DNA of 64,000 nt, taken from Sphingomonas sp. 35-24ZXX (GTDB lineage Bacteria; Pseudomonadota; Alphaproteobacteria; Sphingomonadales; Sphingomonadaceae). This document shows, piece after piece, positions 34,840 through 42,577 of this stretch; the first letter of the stretch is position 1, and each line of letters starts with the position of its first letter. The notes beneath the pieces were generated by a model that worked only from the letters and a program-made list of their open reading frames with translations, made no database searches and was not told where the DNA came from. The stretch is from NCBI RefSeq assembly GCF_000786215.1, contig NZ_JROG01000003.1, positions 620,001 through 684,000 of the forward strand, in the 5' to 3' direction. The translations under genes were made by a program, and so were the position numbers.

Positions 34840-34840
34840 G

Positions 34841-35284
34841 CTAGTCGGGCGGGAAGCAGTCCCGATATTCGGGTCGTATGGCAGCGACAAAGGCCGCATG
34901 TTTCCGGCTTATCGCTTTCCAAAGCGCTTCCCGATCTGCTGCATTGATTTTTCTCGCGCCAATACGCTCTTCAGTCAAATGCGCAATTTGCTTATTGAGC
35001 TTAACATAGCGGCTTGACCCGTAGACTTTCCGTCCAAATTTTGGCTGTATACTGAAATGAAAATATGTCAGGTCAGTTTTTCGCGGCTGTGGAGCTTCAT
35101 AAAAATCGATCAATGCACGAGCATGAATGCAGAATGATTCGATCATTGCATTCTGGAAATATTTTCCATTTTCCATTCTACCAAAATCTAAACTGCATAA
35201 ACAAACATAGCTAAAATTGATCATCTGCAGTTCGTAGGAATAATGTTCCTTCAGATATCTGCGGAGTTGTTTGGTCGTTAGCAT
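34841..35284 (-). CDS. AT-rich cargo gene, H-A-R-x-L-I-D-F family protein
   Basis: A 147-residue helical protein. Two motifs stand out: E-S-F-C-I-H-A-R-A-L-I-D-F near residues 50-61 and L-N-K-Q-I-A-H-L-T-E-E-R near 95-106, a combination I associate with a widespread family of uncharacterised bacterial proteins, possibly HEPN-like; that link is from memory and unproven. The gene is visibly richer in A and T than the rest of the element and the host, suggesting separate acquisition. Its position at the distal end of the element, next to a regulator, fits accessory cargo such as a defence gene. Confidence 0.6.
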   Translation of the reverse strand: MLTTKQLRRYLKEHYSYELQMINFSYVCLCSLDFGRMENGKYFQNAMIESFCIHARALIDFYEAPQPRKTDLTYFHFSIQPKFGRKVYGSSRYVKLNKQIAHLTEERIGARKINAADREALWKAISRKHAAFVAAIRPEYRDCFPPD

Positions 35285-35315
35285 CACAGAATGTTATCAG
35301 CCGCGCGGCGGGCTG

Positions 35316-35528
35316 TCACTGAGCCTTGCAATCGTCACATAGACGCAGGCGAGACACATCCTCCGACCAAAACGGCGCAGCGCAGGCCATGCAATGCCGC
35401 CAACCGACAAGGCGCACGGTGCGCGGCTCAGGTCGAGCATCAGCATCAATCACCGGCTCGCGGCGCTCGCAGCCGTCATACGGCCACGAATCGGGGATAA
35501 CAAAGCCAGACAGGTCCGGCGACCTCAC
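35316..35528 (-). CDS. Small zinc-ribbon protein with GTG start
   Basis: A 70-residue protein whose GTG overlaps the stop of the preceding 61-codon gene (GTGA), so translation is probably coupled; a longer in-frame reading from an upstream ATG is possible. The C-terminus has C-M-A-C-A-A-P-F-W-S-E-D and C-D-D-C, a four-Cys zinc ribbon with 18-20 residues between pairs. This resembles small phage-type zinc-finger proteins. Function unknown. Confidence 0.5.
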   Translation of the reverse strand: MRSPDLSGFVIPDSWPYDGCERREPVIDADARPEPRTVRLVGWRHCMACAAPFWSEDVSRLRLCDDCKAQ

Positions 35529-35710
35529 AGCCACCCCTCGCGGATGCCCATGCGGATCATCCATGACAGCTCGTGTAGAGCGACGCCCCGCGCGCGCTGC
35601 TCTGCTAGCCAAGGGGCCATGTCGGGTTTGTCGGGCCACACGGGCGCAGGGGCATCTGCGGGCGGCAATGCGCTGGCGGGCGGCGGCGGCGGGATGGTGC
35701 AGCTGGTCAT
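35525..35710 (-). CDS. Small Pro/Ala-rich protein downstream of capsid gene
   Basis: A 61-residue protein: a proline-rich start (T-I-P-P-P-P-P-A-S-A-L-P-P-A) and a helical C-terminal half (A-P-W-L-A-E-Q-R-A-R-G-V-A-L-H-E-L-S-W-M-I). It lies just after the capsid gene and a large hairpin and is coupled to the next gene by a GTGA overlap. No ribosome site is obvious. It could be a capsid accessory protein by position, but nothing in the sequence proves this. Confidence 0.45.
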   Translation of the reverse strand: MTSCTIPPPPPASALPPADAPAPVWPDKPDMAPWLAEQRARGVALHELSWMIRMGIREGWL

Positions 35711-35718
35711 GGCTGGTC

Positions 35719-35763
35719 GGGCTGCACTCAGGTCGAACAGGGAAAACCCCCTGAGTGCAGCCC
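35719..35763 (-). promoter_or_regulatory. Large hairpin immediately after capsid gene
   Basis: A perfect 14-bp inverted repeat (GGGCTGCACTCAGG / CCTGAGTGCAGCCC) with a 17-base spacer occupies the 60-bp gap between the capsid stop and the 61-codon gene. No T-run follows on the minus strand, so it is not a standard terminator. It may stabilise the capsid mRNA, reduce downstream translation or be a recognition site. Confidence 0.6.
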
Positions 35764-35770
35764 TAGCTCG

Positions 35771-37069
35771 TTAGCTGGTGATGCCGGTGATGGCGCAGAA
35801 CGCCTTCGGCTGCGCAAGCTGCCAGTCGGCGCGCATCCAGAACGCGAACCCATACTGGAAATTGCCCATAAAGGTTTCGCGCAATAGCTCGATGCGAATA
35901 TCCGAACGGATGCCGCCAAGCAGCTGCGTGAAGTCGCCAAGCAACATGCTAGTGCAGGTATCCGCCGTGCCTACCTCTTGATCGATCGGCAGCTGCGTGG
36001 TCGGCAACTTCGGAATTGCGGCGATGCGCTCGGGCAGCTGAACCGGTCGACCATCGCCGTCCTTCAACTTGGTATAGAAGCGGCTCAGGCGGGGATGCCA
36101 GATGGCGGCTGTGGGCTCTCCGGCATTGTCCAGGTCAAGCTCGTAGAGCGCATCGGCAATATCATCATAGCCGTCGAGTGCGCCACCGTTGCCGCTGCCC
36201 AGCTCGATGGCATTGATGCCCGGCGTATTGAGGATACCGCGCGGCTCAGGCGCGGTCCCAGAACCGATAAGACCAGCGCGGTCGAATTCCAGCGCGCACG
36301 CCTGCACCATCGCCTGCTGCAGCATCTGAGAAATGTTGACGCTGTCGTCCAGCAGCTCGCGGCTCACCTTGACCAAGCCGCGCAGGGTCTTGGCCTCCAG
36401 CAGCACCCGGCCAAAGGTAGGGTCGGATTCCGTGAACGATGCATTTTCGGCCTTCCAAGCCGCGACGGGATCAGTTTCCAGCCGCGCCATAGCCAGCGTC
36501 TCGCTGTCCATTGGCACGGTGCGCGCACCGGCACGCATCAGCACAGATTGAGCGCGCAAGCGGTCGATGAACTCGCGCGCTAGTGGGGTCGGGACGGTGT
36601 AACCGCCCGCACTGTCGCTGCCCTCGCTGAGCGCGCGGCGTTCCGCGTCGCCATTCGGTCCAAGGATCATCGCGCGCATGATGTCGCCAAGCTCCGGCCC
36701 GCGATGGCGTTCGGTTGCAACGCGCTCGTTCGGCGCAAGGCAACGGACCTCCGCACCCGCGCTGTCGCGCCAAACCGACCGGCGGGCGAGCGCTTCACCG
36801 TCGCCGCTGATGATCGTGTCAGCGCCTACCGGGCGGCGGGCGGCAACGGCAGACCGGACAAGCGCGGTGGATGCATCTGCAGCATCAAGCCGCGATGCGC
36901 TCGCCAGCAAGCGTTCGTTGTCGTCAAATTCGCGCATTGCGGCGTCATGCTGCGCCGTAAGCTCAGCAGCGCGCCGGTCATCGGTGCAGTTTTCGATGTC
37001 AACAAGGATAGCGCGGGCGGAATCGGTCAGCTCGGCGCGGCGCGCAAGCAGAATATCAGTAGTAAGCAT
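35771..37069 (-). CDS. HK97-type phage major capsid protein
   Basis: A 432-residue capsid protein. The first 100 or so residues are a charged coiled-coil scaffold (delta) domain (A-R-R-A-E-L-T-D-S-A-R and following). The fold core starts around G-S-D-S-A-G-G-Y-T-V-P, the usual HK97 entry motif, and continues with W-K-A-E-N-A-S-F-T-E-S-D-P-T-F-G, A-K-T-L-R-G-L-V-K-V-S-R-E-L-L-D-D-S, G-S-G-T-A-P-E-P-R-G-I-L-N and L-L-G-D-F-T-Q. The ATG with a GGGGAC site is chosen over an upstream TTG. Full length and uninterrupted frame suggest it is functional. No protease or portal gene accompanies it. Confidence 0.9.
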   Translation of the reverse strand: MLTTDILLARRAELTDSARAILVDIENCTDDRRAAELTAQHDAAMREFDDNERLLASASRLDAADASTALVRSAVAARRPVGADTIISGDGEALARRSVWRDSAGAEVRCLAPNERVATERHRGPELGDIMRAMILGPNGDAERRALSEGSDSAGGYTVPTPLAREFIDRLRAQSVLMRAGARTVPMDSETLAMARLETDPVAAWKAENASFTESDPTFGRVLLEAKTLRGLVKVSRELLDDSVNISQMLQQAMVQACALEFDRAGLIGSGTAPEPRGILNTPGINAIELGSGNGGALDGYDDIADALYELDLDNAGEPTAAIWHPRLSRFYTKLKDGDGRPVQLPERIAAIPKLPTTQLPIDQEVGTADTCTSMLLGDFTQLLGGIRSDIRIELLRETFMGNFQYGFAFWMRADWQLAQPKAFCAITGITS

Positions 37070-37157
37070 GGTGGTCCCCAATCAATCGTCAAAGGTTCTG
37101 CAGGAGTTAGCACCTGCGGGCCTCCGGATGACCGGGTAGAACTATGCTATAGTGCAC

Positions 37158-37388
37158 CTAACATGTTGATTCAATAGATAAATACTGCCGTTCCATAAGG
37201 TCCGCTACCGTCCTCAGATATTCCACTGCAGCCACCGGGGATCGTTTGTGCCGCGATAAAAATTCCACGATAGCGATACTGGCGAGCGCGCATCGGTCAT
37301 CGGGCGACAGGGCACGCTGGTCTGCAGCGTGGTCGAGGTATTGAACGATTGCGCGGGCAGATTGCAAAAAGGCGGTGTCAGTCATCAT
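37158..37388 (-). CDS. Small helical protein of unknown function
   Basis: A 76-residue, largely helical protein (F-L-Q-S-A-R-A-I-V-Q-Y-L-D-H-A-A-D and I-A-I-V-E-F-L-S-R-H) between the replication gene and the capsid gene, same strand as both. No family recognised. The tandem ATG has only a weak ribosome site. About 90 bp separate it from the capsid start. Confidence 0.5.
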   Translation of the reverse strand: MMTDTAFLQSARAIVQYLDHAADQRALSPDDRCALASIAIVEFLSRHKRSPVAAVEYLRTVADLMERQYLSIESTC

Positions 37389-37571
37389 GGCTCAAGTCCG
37401 TTTCGGTTAGCGCCCCCAACGTCGCGGCGCGAAGGTACATTGTCAACTTGATTGATTGAAAAACCTCGATAGCGTTATCATTCCGGATATGCGTCGGTTT
37501 CGCCAAAATTAGGGCTAGCGATAATATCGCCCCCTACCCCTTGGAATTTGCTGGGAAGCCGCAACCGCAAT

Positions 37572-37683
37572 CCGTGCCACCCGTGCCACCCAAACCACCC
37601 GTTTCCTGAAACTCTGCTAACTATGAAATTATGTTTTTGGACTCGTTACGGATCGGGTGGTTTAGGTGGTTTGGGTGGCACGG
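37572..37683. repeat. Inverted array of 9-bp iterons, candidate replication origin
   Basis: Two 30-bp arms face each other across a 52-bp AT-rich spacer. Each arm holds three tandem 9-bp units of consensus RGGTGGYWY: the right arm reads GGGTGGTTT, AGGTGGTTT, GGGTGGCAC; the left arm, on the other strand, reads GGGTGGTTT, GGGTGGCAC, GGGTGGCAC. The right arm ends exactly at the stop codon of the primase-helicase gene. P4-type replication proteins bind short iterons near their own gene, so origin function is a reasonable inference. A large terminator or attenuator hairpin is the main alternative. Confidence 0.65.
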
Positions 37684-39927
37684 CTATGCGGCAAGCGCCC
37701 GTTCAAGCGCCTCAGTCGATGCGCTAGCGATCAGCTCAGGCGTCCAATCACCTCCAACGATAATCATTGAAGTGCGACCGCACGACAGCTTGCGCCGCGC
37801 GCCCGTTAGTATCATTCCAGCGCGTCGAATCGCGTGCGTCAGATGGGCATCGTTGACCGGCTTGCCGGGGCATTCAGCCGCAACGTGCATTTGAACTGCC
37901 GCGCGCGTGGTAAGCTCGCTGCGGCAGTTATCCCGAAAATCCATAACTGCCCGCTCAACATCGGACATCATTGCATCGAGCGCCTGAGCCTTCGCGGTGT
38001 TCATGGGCGCATGCTCCCCGGCATTGAAGCCTGCTAGATCATAGGTTGCCAGATACTGCCGCACAGCCGCAACAAACGCAGCATCGTCCAGCATGGAATA
38101 GAGGCGCGCATAGTATTGCGGCGACATGCGCGTGCGCGGATTTTCAATCACCATCACGCGCCTGTCGCTGTGATCGAAAGGCAACGCATCGCGGTGATTG
38201 GAAAACATCAGCCACCGGCAGCAGTTACGCTCGATGCTCTGCGTTCCATATTTCGGATTGATGAGGCGATGCTCTTCGGTGATCAGCGACTTGAGGCGCT
38301 CGCCGCGCACATAGCGCTTTTCCCCCATACCTTCGCGCACCTCGTCAACTATCGCCAACAGCCGCTTGCTCAGCCTGCCATTAAACGCGCCGTCAAGCAG
38401 CTCGCCCAATTGAACGCCTGCCGCGACATGACCGCGCAACGCCCGCACCAGCATTGCTGCTAGCAGATTGCGCCCGATGCCGGTCTGCTCCGCTACCATC
38501 AGCATCGCCGTATGTGGCAGCTCGTGGGGTCGCTGCAGTATATGCGCAAGCCATTGCGTGAACCGCTTCAACTCAGCAGGCTCGGGCACAAGATAGGCCA
38601 GGTGATCGATGAACGGCTGCACTCTTTCGCGCCAATCGGTGGGCGGATTGATCGGGGCAAACCCTCGCCATGAATTGTAAGCGCGCGTCGCCCCATCAAC
38701 CGCCTCGGGCGGCTGGCAAATAACGGGTTCGCCGGGTGCCCAAGTCAGGACGTCAACCGTAACGCGCGCGGGCGATGCTACCCATGCCTTGAGCGCGGGC
38801 ATCGATTTTGGCTTGCCGGAATCGTCGATAAACTCAAACTTGCTTGCTGCATACTCGCCATGCGCCTTCTCTTGCTGGCGGATGCGGCCAGTCTCCCGGT
38901 CGGCAATAGCTGCGGTCTGCCCGATATAGACGAGACGCGCGTGCATCTCGGTAAGCGACATCACCGCAGGCAACGCATCAGCGCCGGGGTCTTCATATGC
39001 GATACGCTTGTTTTCGGCGCGCTGCGCCTCTCGGCTCAGGCAGACCGGCGCATTCGGCGGCGCTGAACCAAAAGCCGCCTCAGGGTCGTGCAGGACGCGC
39101 GGTGCGGCCATCCCAGCGGCAAACGCGCGCTCTAGCGTGTCGTTATCCTTAGCCGGGTCGCTGCCAACCTGTTCTACCGCCAATTCGAGCGCCTCAAGCG
39201 TCGGCAATTCGTCTAGCCAGCCACCTGCCACCAGCTGCCCAATTGCAAACGCGCTGGCGTTAATCTGCTCGTTTCGCTTGCCATGCGGCGCATCGGTCAA
39301 CGTGGCCAGCTCCCGGTCAAGCGCTACCGCGCCATAAGCGGACGGGCCACGATAAGCCGCTGCTTCCGATGCCGTGCGGTCGCCCCGTTCGCTGCGATGC
39401 GCCGCATATGTCCAATCTGGTGCATCAGCCAGCGGCACGCTTGCATCGATCCAAGCGTATTCTCCCTCGCGCTTCCCGTCTGCAGCTTCGTCGGGCGTTG
39501 GCACGAATCTGCTACCCGGTGCCACGACAAAGCCACCATCGCCGCGCAGATCGATGCCCGGCTCGATTGATGCCGCGTTGCGGATACGCCCGCCCGGATG
39601 CCTCAAATAAACGTGCAGGCCGCGCGGCGTGCGCGCTGTCAGCGTATCGGGAAGCCCTCGGGCATATGCCCGCGCAACAGCGTCATCGTTGTCCAGGTCG
39701 ATCACGATGCACCCGCTGAGCGCGCCGGTAGCGATACCGACATTGAGCGCCTGATTGCCTGCCCAATGTGCCACAAGCTCGGGCGCGGCGTGTTCGGTCT
39801 GCCATTGTTTCCAAGGACCAGTGGGATTCTTGCGGTTCGGCTTGAGCGGAAAAACGCTAAAGCCCTTGGCAACTGGAATTGCCCAAATATCCGCCAACGC
39901 TGGCGTGCCGCTGTGGTCGTGTTCCAT
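37684..39927 (-). CDS. Prim-pol plus P4-type helicase replication protein
   Basis: A 747-residue protein. The N-terminal bifunctional primase/polymerase domain has catalytic Asp77 and Asp79 in V-I-D-L-D, His105 in R-G-L-H-V-Y and D126 in D-L-R-G-D-G-G-F. The C-terminal superfamily-3-like helicase region has T-G-I-G-R-N at 482-487 where Walker A would be (Arg486 instead of Lys) and Walker B L-L-A-I-V-D-E at 523-529, followed by S-N-H-R-D-A-L-P-F. The ATG preceded by AGGGG is preferred to an upstream GTG. It should initiate and unwind for element replication. Confidence 0.88.
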   Translation of the reverse strand: MEHDHSGTPALADIWAIPVAKGFSVFPLKPNRKNPTGPWKQWQTEHAAPELVAHWAGNQALNVGIATGALSGCIVIDLDNDDAVARAYARGLPDTLTARTPRGLHVYLRHPGGRIRNAASIEPGIDLRGDGGFVVAPGSRFVPTPDEAADGKREGEYAWIDASVPLADAPDWTYAAHRSERGDRTASEAAAYRGPSAYGAVALDRELATLTDAPHGKRNEQINASAFAIGQLVAGGWLDELPTLEALELAVEQVGSDPAKDNDTLERAFAAGMAAPRVLHDPEAAFGSAPPNAPVCLSREAQRAENKRIAYEDPGADALPAVMSLTEMHARLVYIGQTAAIADRETGRIRQQEKAHGEYAASKFEFIDDSGKPKSMPALKAWVASPARVTVDVLTWAPGEPVICQPPEAVDGATRAYNSWRGFAPINPPTDWRERVQPFIDHLAYLVPEPAELKRFTQWLAHILQRPHELPHTAMLMVAEQTGIGRNLLAAMLVRALRGHVAAGVQLGELLDGAFNGRLSKRLLAIVDEVREGMGEKRYVRGERLKSLITEEHRLINPKYGTQSIERNCCRWLMFSNHRDALPFDHSDRRVMVIENPRTRMSPQYYARLYSMLDDAAFVAAVRQYLATYDLAGFNAGEHAPMNTAKAQALDAMMSDVERAVMDFRDNCRSELTTRAAVQMHVAAECPGKPVNDAHLTHAIRRAGMILTGARRKLSCGRTSMIIVGGDWTPELIASASTEALERALAA

Positions 39928-39980
39928 TATTGTATGCCCCTGCGCCCGCTCACCATGCACTGTGACGCGGGCGCTCTTGT

Positions 39981-40361
39981 TTATTGGAAGGTGTCAGATG
40001 CTGGCTTGCGCATCGCCAGCGCGGCGGGCAGTCCCATGTGCTCGGCCAGCGCCACCCAAGCCGGGAAGAACTCCGGACACGTTTGGATGATTGCGGCGTG
40101 ATGCCCCATGACGGCAACGGCTGTAGCGGTCGTATAGAGCGCCGGGTGCGGCGGCGTTTCCAAAATGACTGCCGCCCTGCATTGAGCGAGCGCATCGACT
40201 AGGCCGGGAAACTCTGGCGGTCCCTCGTTTGCAGCATCGATCCACATAAGCGTCGGGGCATCATCGAGCATGGCGATCAAGCCACCGGGCGCGCAGATGC
40301 GCAGCTCAACATTGCTGCTTTGCAGCGCCGCGAAGATCGGCGCAAAGGCTGCGTCGGTCAT
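39981..40361 (-). CDS. Unknown 126-residue protein coupled to AlpA-like gene
   Basis: An alpha/beta protein (M-T-D-A-A-F-A-P-I-F-A-A-L-Q-S, L-I-A-M-L-D-D-A-P-T-L-M-W-I-D-A, A-A-V-I-L-E-T-P-P-H-P) whose start overlaps the AlpA-like stop by 4 nt (ATGA). It precedes the replication gene by about 50 bp. No family recognised. Coupling suggests it belongs to the replication/regulation module. Confidence 0.6.
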   Translation of the reverse strand: MTDAAFAPIFAALQSSNVELRICAPGGLIAMLDDAPTLMWIDAANEGPPEFPGLVDALAQCRAAVILETPPHPALYTTATAVAVMGHHAAIIQTCPEFFPAWVALAEHMGLPAALAMRKPASDTFQ

Positions 40362-40555
40362 GGCTGCACCCCCGCGTCACGGGCGGCGATGCGCTGAGCA
40401 ATCCAACCGTCAATGTCAGCGGCGGGCCAAGCAACGGCGCGCTCGCCAATCTTGACGGGCCGGGGAAACTCGCCTGTTTCGATTTCGGCATAGATGCGAC
40501 TGCGGCTCTTGCCGGTGCGCGCGATAACATCGGGCAATCTGATAAGCTGTGTCAT
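40358..40555 (-). CDS. AlpA-family DNA-binding regulator
   Basis: A 65-residue protein with the classical AlpA/excisionase layout: L-I-R-L-P-D-V-I-A-R-T-G-K-S-R-S-R-I-Y-A-E-I, then F-P-R-P-V-K-I-G-E-R-A-V-A-W-P-A-A-D-I-D-G-W-I. AlpA proteins activate excision or integrase transcription in P4-like elements. An AAAGGA ribosome site precedes the ATG and overlaps a small inverted repeat. Confidence 0.9.
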   Translation of the reverse strand: MTQLIRLPDVIARTGKSRSRIYAEIETGEFPRPVKIGERAVAWPAADIDGWIAQRIAARDAGVQP

Positions 40556-40558
40556 TGA

Positions 40559-40582
40559 ACCATCCTTTCGTTATGGGATGGT
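40559..40582. promoter_or_regulatory. Inverted repeat over the alpA ribosome site
   Basis: ACCATCC and GGATGGT arms separated by 10 bases lie immediately upstream of the AlpA-like ATG and include its AAAGGA site. Either an operator or a translation-controlling hairpin is possible. Confidence 0.4.
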
Positions 40583-40618
40583 CCAGCAACTTACGCATGT
40601 TTTTGGGCCTGTCGCCGC

Positions 40619-41176
40619 CTATAAAATAGCCTCTGAATTTCCCTTTTTAAGCACGCTCCCCAGCTCATGCCGGACGACAACATCTGGCCGGACTACGGCT
40701 TGCCCTGCGAACTTCACAGTCGCCGCGAAAAGCCGCACAAGGTTGCCAGTGCGGCTTGCATCAGCGGGCAAGCCAGCTTGATCGAGCGCCGCTTTGAGCC
40801 GCCGCACCAAAAAGCCATTAGGGGAAGCCGCACGGCCTTTCACTGGTTCAGGCATTGTCCGCAGGGCTACCGCTGCCCACCCGGCCAAGCTTCGGGCAGA
40901 CGCCACCCGTTCGGCAATCGTCAACTCGCCGTGCTGAATCGTAGCAACGGTTAGCGCTTCCACCACGCCAATGGAAAGACTGCTAAGTGTATCGGCAAGG
41001 TCCATTGCCTGAGCCTCAAGCCTCGTCAACTCAGCGCGCGCATCAGCGTTGCTCTGTCGCGTGCTGGCAAGCAGCATCGTATAATGCCTTCCACACTCGA
41101 CGAAAGGCGCAAGGTCGATGTCATTTGGCAGGATATCGTTGAATGCCTGCGCCAGATCAGCCGTGTTTCCAGTCAT
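40619..41176 (-). CDS. Unknown 185-residue helical protein coupled to integrase
   Basis: The ATG overlaps the integrase stop (ATGA), so it is translated with the integrase. The protein is helical (A-R-A-E-L-T-R-L-E-A-Q-A-M-D-L-A-D-T-L and I-A-E-R-V-A-S-A-R-S-L-A-G-W-A-A-V-A-L-R) and contains R-L-K-A-A-L-D-Q-A-G-L-P-A-D near the C-terminus. No family recognised. Confidence 0.6.
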   Translation of the reverse strand: MTGNTADLAQAFNDILPNDIDLAPFVECGRHYTMLLASTRQSNADARAELTRLEAQAMDLADTLSSLSIGVVEALTVATIQHGELTIAERVASARSLAGWAAVALRTMPEPVKGRAASPNGFLVRRLKAALDQAGLPADASRTGNLVRLFAATVKFAGQAVVRPDVVVRHELGSVLKKGNSEAIL

Positions 41177-42417
41177 GCTGCACCACCAATCGATACCACG
41201 TTGCCCGCGTCGGCCTCGCCGTGCACGACCCTTCTCAGCTCGACGGCCCATGCATCAAGCGCCGTGCGCTTCTCTGCCGCCCAATCGTGCCGCTGGTAGA
41301 CGCCAGCAATGCCGCCCTTTGACCCAGATACGTGATTCAGGACGGCTTCGGTCACCTCGAACCGGACACCCAGCCGCTGCAGGCCGGTTGCGACGGTCCG
41401 CCGGATATCGTGGAGCGTCCAGCGGTCGCCCCCTTCCCTGCATAGCGCCTTGTCGATCGCCGTGCGGTAGCGGTTCACTGCCTTAGAGATACCACTTGCG
41501 CTGTTGTCGGCATTGCCAGCGGCGGGAAAAACCCGGTCGCTGCCATCGGTGCGCGGGATCGCACTCAAGACCGCCAGCGCATCGCCGGATAGGGGCACAA
41601 TATGCGCAGCGCCGTTCTTTGCGCGCGCCGCTGGGATCGTCCAGACGCCTGCATCAAGGTCGAACTCGGGCCATTCGGCTTCAAATACCTCGCTGCGCCG
41701 CTGGCCCGTCAATACAAGCAACTTGACCGCAGCGCCCCAAGGCAGCGGTTGCGCCTCAGCTTCAAGCCAGAGCGCGCGCAACTCGTCATCGGTTAGCACC
41801 CGGTCACGCGCTTTAGGCTTCGCGGGTCGGCCCGCGTCCCGACAGGGGTTGCTAGGCAACCGGTCGAGCCTAGGCATGGCCCAACTGTAGAACGCGCTCA
41901 GCTGCGCATGAACGGCGCGGCCCATGACGGGCGCAGTCTCAGCAATCTTATCGATGGCGGCGGAAACATCGGCGCGCGTCACGGCGTCGGCCATTCGGTC
42001 CCCTAAGGCGGGCAAGATGTATCGGTCAAAGATGCGCTCGACCTCGCCAATTGATCGCAAATCGGCTTTGCTTGCCTTGTATGCTGGCCACAGCGCGCGA
42101 ATGGTGCCACCCGCTGCCCCGGTCCGCTTCTGTGAGGCAAGCGCGGTTGTCGGGTCCTTCCCGGCCTCAATATCGCTCAGGATCGTCCGGGCGTGCTTAC
42201 GGGCTGCAGCGATACCAAACCGCTCTCCATAACGGCCAACTGTGATGTTGCGGACGCGGTCGCCAATCCGCTTGCGAATGATGAACGTGATCGATCCGCG
42301 CGGGGAGATGCGGGCGCGGAGTCCAGGCACCTGCGCATCGCTCAATTCAACCTGCCCGGTAACCGGTGGCTTCAAGCCCTTGAGCTTTGCATCTGTGAGG
42401 GTCGTTGCCGCTGCCAT
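41173..42417 (-). CDS. int: P4-type tyrosine integrase
   Basis: A 414-residue integrase. The N-terminal DUF4102-like domain (L-T-D-A-K-L-K-G-L-K-P and L-S-D-A-Q-V-P-G-L-R-A-R-I) is followed by a SAM-like core-binding domain and the catalytic domain: Arg in L-T-G-Q-R-R-S-E-V, H-D-I-R-R-T, His in L-N-H-V-S-G-S-K-G and Tyr in V-Y-Q-R-H-D. A GGAAGG site supports the ATG over an upstream one. Lying against attR, it should catalyse recombination at tRNA-Lys. Confidence 0.95.
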   Translation of the reverse strand: MAAATTLTDAKLKGLKPPVTGQVELSDAQVPGLRARISPRGSITFIIRKRIGDRVRNITVGRYGERFGIAAARKHARTILSDIEAGKDPTTALASQKRTGAAGGTIRALWPAYKASKADLRSIGEVERIFDRYILPALGDRMADAVTRADVSAAIDKIAETAPVMGRAVHAQLSAFYSWAMPRLDRLPSNPCRDAGRPAKPKARDRVLTDDELRALWLEAEAQPLPWGAAVKLLVLTGQRRSEVFEAEWPEFDLDAGVWTIPAARAKNGAAHIVPLSGDALAVLSAIPRTDGSDRVFPAAGNADNSASGISKAVNRYRTAIDKALCREGGDRWTLHDIRRTVATGLQRLGVRFEVTEAVLNHVSGSKGGIAGVYQRHDWAAEKRTALDAWAVELRRVVHGEADAGNVVSIGGAA

Positions 42418-42454
42418 TTCGCCTGCCTTCCAAAAATCAGTGGGTCGCAAAATA

Positions 42455-42471
42455 TGTTACCTTAGGTAACA
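42455..42471. promoter_or_regulatory. Palindrome upstream of integrase containing the TAGGTAAC motif
   Basis: TGTTACC-TTA-GGTAACA is a perfect 7-bp inverted repeat 37 bp upstream of the integrase ATG. It includes the octamer also found twice near attL, so it could bind integrase arms, AlpA or the MerR-like protein and repress the integrase promoter. Confidence 0.5.
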
Positions 42472-42577
42472 AATCAAGCAAATACCGTGGGACGGCTTGG
42501 GAAGGCACAGGATATTTTATCGTTATCTTTCAATGATTACAGGACCGCTCGAAATCGCTTGGGACCTGCCATTTCTA

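Noticed and set aside
37572-37683. CRISPR array
   Set aside because: Repeats are 9 bp, adjacent and arranged as inverted triplets, without spacers or cas genes.
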